DNA of 64,000 bases from IMG/VR virus record IMGVR_UViG_3300035698_009252, positions 1-64,000 of that record; one strand, given 5' to 3'. Shown piece after piece: positions 32,176 through 39,940 of the stretch. Source of the DNA: a virus. Under the pieces are notes generated by a model. That model worked only from the letters and a program-made list of their open reading frames with translations. It ran no database searches and was not told where the DNA came from. Within the stretch, counting starts at the first letter, position 1, and every line of letters starts with the position of its first letter. Both the position numbers and the translations under genes were made by a program.

Positions 32176-32774
32176 TTTTGGCTCCTGAGAATCAATACGA
32201 TATCCGGCTCACTCGACCATACATCTTCCAAACAATAACCCCTTTTCTCAAACAACTCAAGCATCCATAAATCAAGATGAATGCGTTCACCATGAATTCG
32301 GTAATCCCTGGCGATGGCGCAAACCAGACCGCCATGTGCAATACGAGTCTCGGCTTGGTCCATCACCATCCCCAAACTACGCAAATAGTTAGCCCTATGC
32401 ATGTTCAGGACCACGTCCCTCGGGTTATCCAACGCAGGGGCAGAGGCGTAATAGGGAGGATGGAATAGAACTCCGCCGATATCACGGTCCGGCCCAGTGA
32501 CTGTTGAATCGGCAGCCACAATACGGCTATCTATGGGATTGAGGGTTTGAGACAGAAGTTGAATGCCAATTTCTTCAGCAAAATCCAGGAACCAGCTCCT
32601 TCCAACACGACCCGCAAATGGCTCCCAGATGACCGGCTCCCCCTCTTCTTCCAAGACAACCCCCACAAACTCTTCAAAGATAACAGGATTCATCTGGGAC
32701 GCAGCCAGGCTGTAACCACCTTCATCCCGAAGAATGGTTGCAACGCGCCTCATCTCGTAATACGTCTTCTTCAC
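32172..32774 (-). CDS. DNA methyltransferase-like protein (HPPYY motif), 200 aa
   Basis: Amino-methyltransferase fold. WEPFAGRVGRSWFLDFAEE is the SAM-binding motif I region, GVLFHPPYYAS replaces the usual (D/N/S)PP(Y/F) with His-Pro-Pro-Tyr, and GGLVCAIARDYRIHG fits the following strand. The first residue of the catalytic motif is therefore unusual and activity is uncertain. A GTG start at 32774 forms a GTGA overlap with the exonuclease stop; the upstream frame is open further but overlaps too much. Confidence 0.7.
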   Translation of the reverse strand: MKKTYYEMRRVATILRDEGGYSLAASQMNPVIFEEFVGVVLEEEGEPVIWEPFAGRVGRSWFLDFAEEIGIQLLSQTLNPIDSRIVAADSTVTGPDRDIGGVLFHPPYYASAPALDNPRDVVLNMHRANYLRSLGMVMDQAETRIAHGGLVCAIARDYRIHGERIHLDLWMLELFEKRGYCLEDVWSSEPDIVLILRSQK

Positions 32775-33715
32775 ACCAACCGAGCAGCTTCTTTTAGCAG
32801 GCTTGCAAACCCCCACTCCAAAAAGAATGCCTTCAAAGCGTCCACGTCTTTCGGTGGACAACGGGGTTTGGGGACTTCGGGCAAGATGTCCATCTGCTTG
32901 AGAGACTTGGCCAACCGGAGCCGGGGTATCTGGTCGAGAAGCACTTGCTCCTTTTTGCCTCGTTTCGGCTTGCTTTCAATGAAGGCTATGATGGCGTCAA
33001 TGTCGCCGTGCTCCATTACGTACTGGCAAGCCGTTTTCGGTCCCCACCCGTCCACACCAAAGATGTTATCCTTGGAGGGGCCGATTTCACCCATAAGGGC
33101 ACCCGCATCCACCCATAAGTGAGGCGCAAAGCCGAACTCCAACTCAAAACGTTGATTGCTCCAAATCTCCTTTTTCATCGCGTCATAGACAATGGTGTTG
33201 GCATCCATAATCTGCATGAAGTCCTTGTCTGTAGACACAACCACGCTGTCAGCGTCCCAGTCGGCATACGTCCGGGCATACGTGTAGATGATATCGTCCG
33301 CCTCAGCACCCGGCACCGCCACCTCAAGGCAACGCACCAGTGGCAAGCCGTACAGAAGTTCCCGCATCTGTTCCCGGAAGCTAACCATATCAGGGTCGTC
33401 CTTCTTCTCTTCCTGGGCTTCCTTGCGGGGTTGCTTATACGACGATGGGATAAGCCCAGTCTCTACGGCAGCCTGGGATTCATTCAACCGCCGCTCGTAT
33501 CCACGGTCCCAACAAATGACCCGAAAGTGTTCCGGGTACTTCTTGTGAAGGTGAATGAGTTGCCGGAAGAACCCAAAAATCATATTCACCTCCTTGCCGT
33601 GATGAGACAAGGAAGCGACAGATGTTCCATCGGGCCTTCGTTTGCGACCGGCCCAGAAGACCCGATGGGCCATGTTGTTTCCGTCAATCAGTAGTAATTT
33701 GGGGCCATTAGGCAT
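32771..33715 (-). CDS. 5'-3' exonuclease / flap endonuclease, 314 aa
   Basis: FEN-family nuclease removing RNA primers and flaps. PKLLLIDGNNMAHRVFWAG supplies the first metal Asp; ICWDRGYERRLNES the arch region; VPGAEADDIIYTYAR and VVVSTDKDFMQIM the acidic clusters; IGPSKDNIFGVDGWGPKTAC the helix-hairpin-helix with Gly-x-Gly. Close to T5/T4-type phage enzymes in size. Overlaps the RecA-like gene end by 8 bases. Confidence 0.9.
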   Translation of the reverse strand: MPNGPKLLLIDGNNMAHRVFWAGRKRRPDGTSVASLSHHGKEVNMIFGFFRQLIHLHKKYPEHFRVICWDRGYERRLNESQAAVETGLIPSSYKQPRKEAQEEKKDDPDMVSFREQMRELLYGLPLVRCLEVAVPGAEADDIIYTYARTYADWDADSVVVSTDKDFMQIMDANTIVYDAMKKEIWSNQRFELEFGFAPHLWVDAGALMGEIGPSKDNIFGVDGWGPKTACQYVMEHGDIDAIIAFIESKPKRGKKEQVLLDQIPRLRLAKSLKQMDILPEVPKPRCPPKDVDALKAFFLEWGFASLLKEAARLV

Positions 33716-34868
33716 CTTGCACTTCCACTACTGCTGGTGTGTCGATGGCATCCTGGTCCACAGTATCCGCTACCGGCGTCCTTGTAGGCCGCTTGACTTC
33801 CTTGCCTGCGGTTTTCTTATTGTCGACCACCGTCGGGGCATCTTTCGCCCCGCCAGCCAACAGCGCCTTGTGAGCCTCCAAAGCCGTGCGAATCTTTTCT
33901 GTCATTTTCTCGTCCTGACGCATCATGTCCAGAACGTAAGCGCGGCCCTGTCCAAGCTGTTCGCCGTCATACGAGAACCACGAACCACGCCTCACAACCA
34001 AATCGTAAGAAATGGCGTCGTCGAGAATGGCCGCAACGGTATCAATTCCAATGCCATAGGTGATACAGAACTCTGCCACCCGGAACGGAGGGGCAACCTT
34101 GTTTTTCTTCACCTCGGCCTTGGTCTTGGAGGAAACAATAACGTCCCCTTCCTTGATAACCCCCGTGCGGACAAAACGGACACGAATGGAAGCATAATGC
34201 TTGAGAGCGTGACCCGCCGGAGTTGTCTCCGGGCTGCCCCACTTTACCCCAATCTTTTCACGGACCTGATTCGTCCAGATAATTGAGGCTTGGCGACGAC
34301 CGGCTTCCGTGGTCAACCTGCGAAGGGCTGCCGACATCATACGGGCTTGTGCACCCACCTGGACGTCACCAATATCACCTTCCAGCTCTTCCTTTGTGGT
34401 CAAGGCTGCCACCGAGTCGACAACCATAAGGCCCACGCCTTGCTTGACCAGCTTGTCAAGCACGTTCAGGGCCTGAACACCGTGTTCCGGCTGATTGACG
34501 ATAAGGAAGCGGGTATCCACACCGATTGCCTGGGCATACTCCTCGTCAAAGGCATACTCCGAGTCAATGAGCCCTACGTCCTCGTTAGGAAACAGCCGTT
34601 GGTGCCCGGCAATTGCATGCAAAGCTGCCGTGGTCTTGCCTCCCATTTCCGGCCCATAGAACTCAATAAATCGGCCTTTCGGCCATCCACCGCCCGTGGC
34701 ATCATCCAACTGGGGACAACCAGACGGCCATCGGGTAATAGACACGGTATCCCGCGACCCGAGCCATGTAACAGCGTTGTGGTCTTCCCCACCAAAGTCG
34801 CCGTTGTTTATCGCCCCACATATCCGGGAGATTCTTTCTTCTCGGGTTTCTTCTTTCTTCTTAGCCAT
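33708..34868 (-). CDS. RecA/UvsX-like recombinase, 386 aa
   Basis: Forms filaments on single-stranded DNA and pairs homologous strands. Walker A is GPEMGGKTT at 72-80 (bacterial RecA has GPESSGKTT), GLMVVDSVAAL is Walker B, and ASIIWTNQVREKIGVKWGSP corresponds to loop L1 and the following Asn-Gln region. The C-terminal 60 residues are Ala/Lys/Asp-rich and flexible. Terminator-like hairpin 34888-34909 lies in its leader, with the T-run 16 bases from the ATG, so expression may depend on read-through or a new promoter. Confidence 0.93.
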   Translation of the reverse strand: MAKKKEETREERISRICGAINNGDFGGEDHNAVTWLGSRDTVSITRWPSGCPQLDDATGGGWPKGRFIEFYGPEMGGKTTAALHAIAGHQRLFPNEDVGLIDSEYAFDEEYAQAIGVDTRFLIVNQPEHGVQALNVLDKLVKQGVGLMVVDSVAALTTKEELEGDIGDVQVGAQARMMSAALRRLTTEAGRRQASIIWTNQVREKIGVKWGSPETTPAGHALKHYASIRVRFVRTGVIKEGDVIVSSKTKAEVKKNKVAPPFRVAEFCITYGIGIDTVAAILDDAISYDLVVRRGSWFSYDGEQLGQGRAYVLDMMRQDEKMTEKIRTALEAHKALLAGGAKDAPTVVDNKKTAGKEVKRPTRTPVADTVDQDAIDTPAVVEVQDA

Positions 34869-34887
34869 AACAATTCCTTAAAAAGAA

Positions 34888-34909
34888 GGGGCAGCCCGAA
34901 GGCTGCCCC
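34888..34909 (-). terminator. Intrinsic terminator between SSB extension and recA-like gene
   Basis: Minus strand GGGGCAGCC-TTCG-GGCTGCCCC (9-bp stem, UUCG tetraloop) then TTCTTTTT. It starts four bases after the stop of the frameshift extension at 34914. Confidence 0.88.
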
Positions 34910-34913
34910 ATAG

Positions 34914-35120
34914 TCACAACAACTCCACTCCGGCCTTCTCTGCGCACTTCTCGCGCAATGGGCACTCCCTGCACTCCGAGTGTTCGGGCTGAATAGTGCC
35001 AAAACACATATAGTCTTCCGGTTTTGCCTTGGAGAAGTCATAGTCAGCGCCCGGCTTGGGTGTTGCCTTTGCCTCCTCCGTAGTCGACCTCCCCTCCGGC
35101 GCGGGAGAGGCCGGAATCAG
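34914..35120 (-). CDS. -1 frameshift extension of the SSB gene, zinc-finger-like, 68 aa
   Basis: Open frame in -1 relative to the SSB gene, entered at the A AAA AAC site that precedes the SSB stop. It starts Leu-Ile-Pro-Ala-Ser-Pro, continues as a flexible linker and ends with DYMCFGTIQPEHSECREC then PLREKC: C-x10-C-x2-C-x5-C. The only in-frame standard start is an ATG at 35009 inside the cysteine module, with no ribosome site, so an independent gene is unlikely. The fusion would be about 406 residues. The gene at 40835 begins with the same type of CFG cysteine module. Confidence 0.75.
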   Translation of the reverse strand: MIPASPAPEGRSTTEEAKATPKPGADYDFSKAKPEDYMCFGTIQPEHSECRECPLREKCAEKAGVELL

Positions 35121-35126
35121 TTTTTT
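35088..35126 (-). promoter_or_regulatory. Programmed -1 frameshift signal (slippery heptamer and stem-loop)
   Basis: Heptamer A AAA AAC at 35126-35120 is in the right phase (GAA AAA AAC TGA). Six bases further a 10-bp stem (35104-35113 with 35085-35094; eight Watson-Crick and two G-U pairs) with a 9-base loop follows. Spacer and stem fit known bacterial -1 sites. Confidence 0.78.
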
Positions 35127-36133
35127 TCCGGTCCCCCTTCGACCGGCGTGCGTGTTATCTTCTTGGCGGGTACTGTCCCGGCCAACAAGGAGTCGTCATC
35201 GACCTCATCCTCGGCGACGGCGGCCTTTACGGCTGCTTCCTCGGCATCTGTCGGGGCGGCATCTGCCGGAACGGCATCTACCGGGGCACTCACGGCTGCT
35301 GGTGCTGCGGCGGGTGCTTCCTCCTCCGGGGCCTCGTTGATTTCGAGCAGGTCCCTGTAGTCGGAATGTAAGGCGTCGATGATGCGGGACACCTCAACGT
35401 ACTTGCCGCAAATGACTTTCAGGTCATGCCGCGTGAGTTGCTTTTCCTCATCCGTGAGAGGCGTCACCTTCGCCGAAGGCGGCTTCGTGTTCTTGTCAAT
35501 CACGGCCTGCGCCGAGTACGCCGTACGCGTCCCGTTGTGGCCCTTATTGACACAGATGTCCAGCCCTTCCTCCACGTCGGAGATGTCAAAGCCCATCTGG
35601 TCAAAGATGCCTTCGATGTCGTCCCACGCTTCCATGCCAATGCTGGCAATCTTGAAGCCGAGCACTTTCTGCTCGTTGCCGTCTTCCACGGACAGGACAA
35701 ACGGGTCGTCCCGGTCGAGGATGTTCCACTTCAATTGCGTGCGGGCGTTGCAATCCCGACGCAGCTTCTCGAAGATTTTCTTCTCCTCTTCGGTGCATTC
35801 GTCCTTGAGGACCTCATGGGCAATCTTGTTGAGGCGGCAAATGGGGCATCCGCCGCGCTTGCCTTCCTCCGCCTGGATATCCCAATCCAAACAGTTGATT
35901 ACCTGGGGCATCTTGTCGCTGCCCGTAAATGCCACCGGCTGGCACAACCCCCGCTCTGACCGCTTGGGTGCCGGAGCGATGAAGTGTGTCTTGGTCTCAA
36001 GGAATTCTCCCGCCAGCCGGACGATATTCTCGCCGTCCTTCCAGGTGTGAAAAATACCCCTCAACCTGCTTCCGCCGCCGCCCTTTGGACGACTAGCCCT
36101 AAGTTTCCTGATTTTATCTACTGTCGTGCTCAT
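35117..36133 (-). CDS. gp32-like single-stranded DNA-binding protein, 338 aa (zero-frame product)
   Basis: Coats single-stranded DNA in replication. Start MSTTVDKIRKLRASRPKGGG has a basic arm; residues 30-220 are the OB-like core with GGCPICRLNKIAHEVLK, the zinc-binding part seen in T4 gp32-like proteins; residues 260-320 are an acidic Ala/Glu/Asp tail. Unlike most SSBs the acidic tail does not end the protein: a short basic end (VPAKKITRTPVEGGPEKN) contains the slippery site. GGAGG is nine bases before the ATG. Without frameshift it ends at 35117. Confidence 0.85.
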   Translation of the reverse strand: MSTTVDKIRKLRASRPKGGGGSRLRGIFHTWKDGENIVRLAGEFLETKTHFIAPAPKRSERGLCQPVAFTGSDKMPQVINCLDWDIQAEEGKRGGCPICRLNKIAHEVLKDECTEEEKKIFEKLRRDCNARTQLKWNILDRDDPFVLSVEDGNEQKVLGFKIASIGMEAWDDIEGIFDQMGFDISDVEEGLDICVNKGHNGTRTAYSAQAVIDKNTKPPSAKVTPLTDEEKQLTRHDLKVICGKYVEVSRIIDALHSDYRDLLEINEAPEEEAPAAAPAAVSAPVDAVPADAAPTDAEEAAVKAAVAEDEVDDDSLLAGTVPAKKITRTPVEGGPEKN

Positions 36134-36201
36134 TCCTACTGCCTCCTTGGCCTTTATTGCCTTTTCGCCTTAACAGCGCCTACGCTGCCTCACAACTACC
36201 T

Positions 36202-36207
36202 ACTATA
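36202..36207 (-). promoter_or_regulatory. Weak candidate promoter box for the SSB gene
   Basis: Minus strand GGAG-TATAGT-AGG in the 78-base gap before SSB. It resembles the GTGTATAAT boxes but differs at one box position and in the upstream bases. A small stem CAGCG/CGCTG follows. Confidence 0.3.
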
Positions 36208-36211
36208 CTCC

Positions 36212-36814
36212 TCATCCAACCTGCCGTGCCCGATTTTTTCGGATGACCTGCCGAACTCTATCCATCCGGGATGATGATAACTCTCCCGGCGTACTCCTGC
36301 CTCCTCCTTTCTCCTTGTCGTCACCCATGATGCTTCCGCTTCCACTCCGCCGTTCATCGCTATCGATGGAGACGTACTCCCTCAACGAGAATGACTTCTG
36401 CTTCCACGCCTCGCACCACACATCCAAAGTGTCATACTCTTCCCGTGCCTTGTCTTCTCTGGCTTCCCACTTCTCAATCTCGGGCTCATTGTCCACGATA
36501 AATCGGGCTTTTACGTCTTCAACTTTGATGTTTGATTTCGCGGTTGTGCCCGACTCAACTGCTGCCTTGGCCAGCGCGTATTGCTTTTTCTCCCACCGGT
36601 CCTTGGCTCTATGGATATTGTCAAAACGCCTCTTTGCTGCTTTCTTGAGGGTGAGGAAGTATGCCATTGCTGCGGGCTGCATGGCTACGTGCTGGTCAAG
36701 CGAGCCCTTCGTTATGTCAAGAAGGTCCCGATGTGCCATTTCCAACTTGATACCGGAAAGTTCTACATCCCCCAACCCGTCACATGTCGCCGCGATATTC
36801 TTAAGTACTGTCAT
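36212..36814 (-). CDS. Helical protein, possibly recombination accessory, 200 aa
   Basis: Start at 36814, with AGGAGG seven bases upstream (MTVLKNIAATCDGLGDVELS). Residues 45-150 are helical: MAYFLTLKKAAKRRFDNIHR, KDRWEKKQYALAKAAVESG, then IEKWEAREDKAREEYDTLDV. Phage UvsY-like and related mediators share such coiled helices, and the position directly before SSB and RecA-like genes fits, but no specific motif is present. The C-terminus is disordered and basic. Confidence 0.55.
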   Translation of the reverse strand: MTVLKNIAATCDGLGDVELSGIKLEMAHRDLLDITKGSLDQHVAMQPAAMAYFLTLKKAAKRRFDNIHRAKDRWEKKQYALAKAAVESGTTAKSNIKVEDVKARFIVDNEPEIEKWEAREDKAREEYDTLDVWCEAWKQKSFSLREYVSIDSDERRSGSGSIMGDDKEKGGGRSTPGELSSSRMDRVRQVIRKNRARQVG

Positions 36815-37526
36815 TCTCTGCCTCCTTGCCTTCTGTTGCCCATTTTGCCGATTCACGCTCGAATGTTTCTATACGCCTTCTGAACTCACCCAATATTATA
36901 CGCTTGGAGCCGTACCCGGTGAGCAAGTTTTTTACCTCTTCGCGTTTTTTTTCGTTCCCGGCCTCTTTTGCCGTCCTCAAAAGGACACGTCCGCGACTAA
37001 TCAGAGCCATCCCCTCTTTGCGATTCAGCTCTTCGCGGTGCCGTTTCTTCATTTTGTCCCGGTTTGCAAACCTGAACTTTTCTATTACAAAATTGCTGCA
37101 CGCTTGCTTGATGTTCGGCGGACAGAACTTGGGATTTTCAATGTAAAAGTCCTCAAACGCCCACTCCAGGAACTCGTCAATGGTGAACCCATCAACCTCA
37201 AGACCCGCGACTGTCTGGTTTATCAACCGGCTATCGACAGGCGTAATGGAATGAACGTACTCGTAATCCGTAAACTGTAAATACCGGGACTTAAAGATGA
37301 CGATGAACCGTCGACGGTCCTTATCCGCCTTTTTCTTTGGAGAAATTTTGTGGGTCTCCTCAAAGACTTGCCGGTCACAAGCATCCGTCAGAAGCTCTAC
37401 GTAATGATAGATTTCCGGCACCTTGTCTATTCCCATCTGCCGAGCCAATATACAGACAGTTGTCTCGAACCCGCTAACGGGGCTCTCTGGTACCGGATTC
37501 CTCGTCTTGACATCTTTTTTGTTCAT
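36801..37526 (-). CDS. Hypothetical protein, 241 aa
   Basis: Not recognised. Residues 20-130 look like an alpha/beta or helical domain (GFETTVCILARQMGIDKVPE; FIVIFKSRYLQFTDYEYVHS). The last 90 residues are strongly basic and helical (KMKKRHREELNRKEGMALIS). It overlaps the neighbouring genes by 53 and 14 bases. No clear Shine-Dalgarno lies before the ATG at 37526. Possibly DNA-binding. Confidence 0.6.
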   Translation of the reverse strand: MNKKDVKTRNPVPESPVSGFETTVCILARQMGIDKVPEIYHYVELLTDACDRQVFEETHKISPKKKADKDRRRFIVIFKSRYLQFTDYEYVHSITPVDSRLINQTVAGLEVDGFTIDEFLEWAFEDFYIENPKFCPPNIKQACSNFVIEKFRFANRDKMKKRHREELNRKEGMALISRGRVLLRTAKEAGNEKKREEVKNLLTGYGSKRIILGEFRRRIETFERESAKWATEGKEAENDST

Positions 37527-37959
37527 AAATGTACCGCTTGACCCTTTTTACCAGGGCATCGTCCTTGTCAAAAAGCAACGGGAGAAGGGAATCTGCGTTT
37601 CCCGACCGACGCAACATGGAAATGGCCTCCTCCCGGACAAGGCCATCCTCGGAGCTAATCATTCTTCCAAGAGCCATGGCCCCCTCTCCTCGTTCTCCAA
37701 AAACGTGAAGCATCTCCCGCAAAACGACAGAATCTTTCTCCCTTAATGCGGCATCCAGAAGAGGCGTAACATCTCCCAATTTTCCAATAATCCTCGCAAC
37801 AGCCCGACGAGTCATCGAGTCCCCCGAGCCAAAGTGCTTGGCCAAGAACTGCACGTTGACATTCTTACACCTTAACACGTCTCGGACATGCCGCTCGGAA
37901 AGGGTTCCATCAGACATGGCCCGGTCACAAGCTATCACGGCTCTCTCAGCAAATCCCAC
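37474..37959 (-). CDS. HEAT-repeat-like helical protein, 161 aa
   Basis: Successive helix pairs with spacing like HEAT repeats: MTRRAVARIIGKLGDVTPLL, VVLREMLHVFGERGEGAMAL, LVREEAISMLRRSGNADSLL, LVKRVKRYIYEQKR. Such repeats usually serve as protein-binding scaffolds. It directly follows the C-terminal helicase half (14-base overlap) and could belong to the same complex; that is inference. Confidence 0.6.
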   Translation of the reverse strand: MGFAERAVIACDRAMSDGTLSERHVRDVLRCKNVNVQFLAKHFGSGDSMTRRAVARIIGKLGDVTPLLDAALREKDSVVLREMLHVFGERGEGAMALGRMISSEDGLVREEAISMLRRSGNADSLLPLLFDKDDALVKRVKRYIYEQKRCQDEESGTREPR

Positions 37960-38953
37960 GTGTAATACTCCTCAGTGCTCGCCAGAACAAATCGTCCACT
38001 TCCCCTTCAAGGTTCTTATACTCCTCAACCAGCTTTTCCTGCGTGGTAATTCCTTGTTCGTACAAAAAAGAAGCCCGGCCCTTGTTGATACCGGGGAGTC
38101 GGCACAACGGAACCAGGTGAGATGGAATCCCGCGCTTACACCTCCAGCCCAGTTCATCAAGAAAAGCGCCCTTACCCCACTTCATCACCTTGTTCAAATC
38201 ACACAATGCTTGACAAATACGCTCACTATCGCGCCTGAGTGCGAGAGCCTGATTCCGCATCTTGCCGACCGGGTGACCACCCAGAACGTACTTCCACAGT
38301 GTCGCGGTTACGAGTGTTCCCTTGGACTTTTTCAGAGCAGGAGGAATTGCGTTCCGGCACTCTTCTACAACACCCCAATACCCATCCCCGAAATCTCCGG
38401 CCATCCTGGTACAAGGAACCGTCCCCAAGGCCCATGCGACGGCCATATCATCTCCCTCCAGGCCCAGATTGAAGATGGTGTCAAAGTTATCCCTCCATGC
38501 CCAAATATCTGCCGGGTGGAAATAAAGCCGGACTGCAATCTGCCCCAAGGGAGTAATCTCTGTTTCTCGACCCTTCCGAACAACAGCCTTTACCTCCCGA
38601 AGCACCGAGAACACCTCGTCGAAATGGGGTTTTATTCCTTGTACAGACCCCAGGCTTCTCCGGTACCACGCATCCGCCGTTTTCTCATCCACAACCACTT
38701 GAGATTGTATCTCGGGTAGAACGTGAAAAGCCATTACCCCAGCATCTCCCAAGGAAGATATGACTTGGAAGCTTTCGCTGCTGTCCATCCCCTGCCGGAC
38801 ATCGTCTTCTAGTTCAGATTCAACGACAACCGTTGCGCGGCAGACGGCCCCACCATGCTTCCTGCCCCCTCGGCCCACCATCTGTTTGATTTCCGATACG
38901 GGGACAGCTTGCCTTGCACGTTTCGCCCCTACAACTATAACTCTATCTGCCAC
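37946..38953 (-). CDS. SF2 (Ski2/Hel308-like) helicase, C-terminal half, 335 aa
   Basis: A GTG at 38953 overlaps the upstream TAG (TAGTG). The protein starts ADRVIVVGAKRARQAVPVSE after the initiator and has motif VI IKQMVGRGGRKHGG, then winged-helix and ratchet-like helices (ALALRRDSERICQALCDL) and a helix-hairpin-helix (LCRLPGINKGRASFLYEQGI), the order of Hel308-type helicases. The N-terminal half is encoded 1 kb upstream, at 39930-40835. The break lies between motifs V and VI with no residue obviously lost. Two polypeptides probably associate, unless RNA trans-splicing occurs. Confidence 0.82.
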   Translation of the reverse strand: MADRVIVVGAKRARQAVPVSEIKQMVGRGGRKHGGAVCRATVVVESELEDDVRQGMDSSESFQVISSLGDAGVMAFHVLPEIQSQVVVDEKTADAWYRRSLGSVQGIKPHFDEVFSVLREVKAVVRKGRETEITPLGQIAVRLYFHPADIWAWRDNFDTIFNLGLEGDDMAVAWALGTVPCTRMAGDFGDGYWGVVEECRNAIPPALKKSKGTLVTATLWKYVLGGHPVGKMRNQALALRRDSERICQALCDLNKVMKWGKGAFLDELGWRCKRGIPSHLVPLCRLPGINKGRASFLYEQGITTQEKLVEEYKNLEGEVDDLFWRALRSITRGIC

Positions 38954-39378
38954 TACCAATGCCTCGATTCACCCTCTGTCATTCCCACCATGTGTTGTCC
39001 TGCTGTGGCATAGACACCGTCGGGATGGTCACTGTCGGCCCCCAAACACAATTTCTCTTGCAGGCTCTTCTTGTTGGTCTCCCGGACATTCTCGACTCTT
39101 GTCATCCTGTCCTGTGCATCACCATAGCCGATCATCCCGAAAACAAGATGGATAGGAGTTGCCCACTCCATGAGGTCTAACAGCTTCTCCCTCCACCACC
39201 ATTGCCCCCAGATACCCAGGAAGTGCCTCCAGCCGCCAATACAGCGACACCAGTACCGAAGCCGGGTATACTTCCACCAATGTGAGAAGTCGCCTTCTAC
39301 GTGCCTGTAACACCCGCAGGGGCGTTGTTCTAACAGGTCAATCCAAGCCTGGGCATTCTCTACCGGCATCCAAGGCAT
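38953..39378 (-). CDS. Trp-rich hypothetical protein, 141 aa
   Basis: Not recognised. ATG at 39378 with AAGGAG seven bases upstream. The first 75 residues are unusually rich in Trp, Cys and Arg (FSHWWKYTRLRYWCRCIGGW; HFLGIWGQWWWREKLLDLME). They resemble phage proteins with a short amphipathic or DNA-contacting body, but no known motif. It lies between the UDG-like gene and the helicase C half, inside the fracture. Confidence 0.55.
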   Translation of the reverse strand: MPWMPVENAQAWIDLLEQRPCGCYRHVEGDFSHWWKYTRLRYWCRCIGGWRHFLGIWGQWWWREKLLDLMEWATPIHLVFGMIGYGDAQDRMTRVENVRETNKKSLQEKLCLGADSDHPDGVYATAGQHMVGMTEGESRHW

Positions 39379-39940
39379 CAAGACTCTCCTTTACGACGAT
39401 TAACCCCTTCATAAACATCTTACTCTTCTCGGGATGGTTTGTGTTCACCGGACTTGGGTGAAGTAGCGGAATAATTGGGATGCCATACCGAATAGAGAGA
39501 ATCGGCTTGCCATGGTGCTTCATAATCCCATTCATGCCAGTGAGTTGCCGGAATGCCAGGGACCCCAAAGCAACAATCAGCCGAGGTTTCAGAATGGTCA
39601 CCTCCCGGTCGAGAAAGAAGCGGCAATTCTCCATCTCTGAGAGATTCGGCGGTCTATTCATCGGAGTGAAGCACCGTACGATATTGCTAACGTAAAAGTC
39701 TTTCCGAAAAAGCCCAACCTTCTCCGCAGCCTCATTGAAGAACTGGCCGGATACCCCCACAAATGGGATACCCTGTCCTACTTCGTCCCGGCCAGGATTC
39801 TGGCCAACAGCCATAACACGCGCCTGGGTGTTCATGTCAGAGAAGACATTGGACAGGTGCCCATTTATCATCTGCCCACCGACACTACACTTCTGGCAAT
39901 TGAGGCATTCGGCTTTTAGAGATTCGAGATTATCCAACAT
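39338..39940 (-). CDS. Family 4-type uracil-DNA glycosylase, 200 aa
   Basis: Removes uracil from DNA. ECLNCQKC at 11-18 gives the N-terminal iron-sulfur cysteines; AVGQNPGRDEVGQGIPFVG is the active-site motif A; RCFTPMNRPP and NCRFFLDRE the further cysteines; LLHPSPVN motif B with the catalytic His. Length fits family 4. Start overlaps the end of the helicase N half by 11 bases, using GGAG within it as ribosome site. With the dUTPase it keeps uracil out of phage DNA, arguing against uracil-containing phage DNA. Confidence 0.85.
   Translation of the reverse strand: MLDNLESLKAECLNCQKCSVGGQMINGHLSNVFSDMNTQARVMAVGQNPGRDEVGQGIPFVGVSGQFFNEAAEKVGLFRKDFYVSNIVRCFTPMNRPPNLSEMENCRFFLDREVTILKPRLIVALGSLAFRQLTGMNGIMKHHGKPILSIRYGIPIIPLLHPSPVNTNHPEKSKMFMKGLIVVKESLDALDAGRECPGLD

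Noticed and set aside
34914-35120. SSB extension as an independent small gene
   Set aside because: The only standard start in frame is an ATG at 35009 inside the cysteine module, without a ribosome site.
35088-35120. H-type pseudoknot at the frameshift site (TCCGG/CCGGA plus CCTCTCC/GGGGAGG)
   Set aside because: Both stems could form only with zero-length connecting loops; treated as competing hairpins instead.
36243-37280. 345-codon plus-strand frame
   Set aside because: Overlaps two minus-strand genes with good overlaps or ribosome sites; the product is low-complexity and unlike any protein.
38953-39940. Split intein in the fractured helicase
   Set aside because: The N half stops right after motif V and the C half starts with helicase sequence; no intein blocks A, B, F or G are present.
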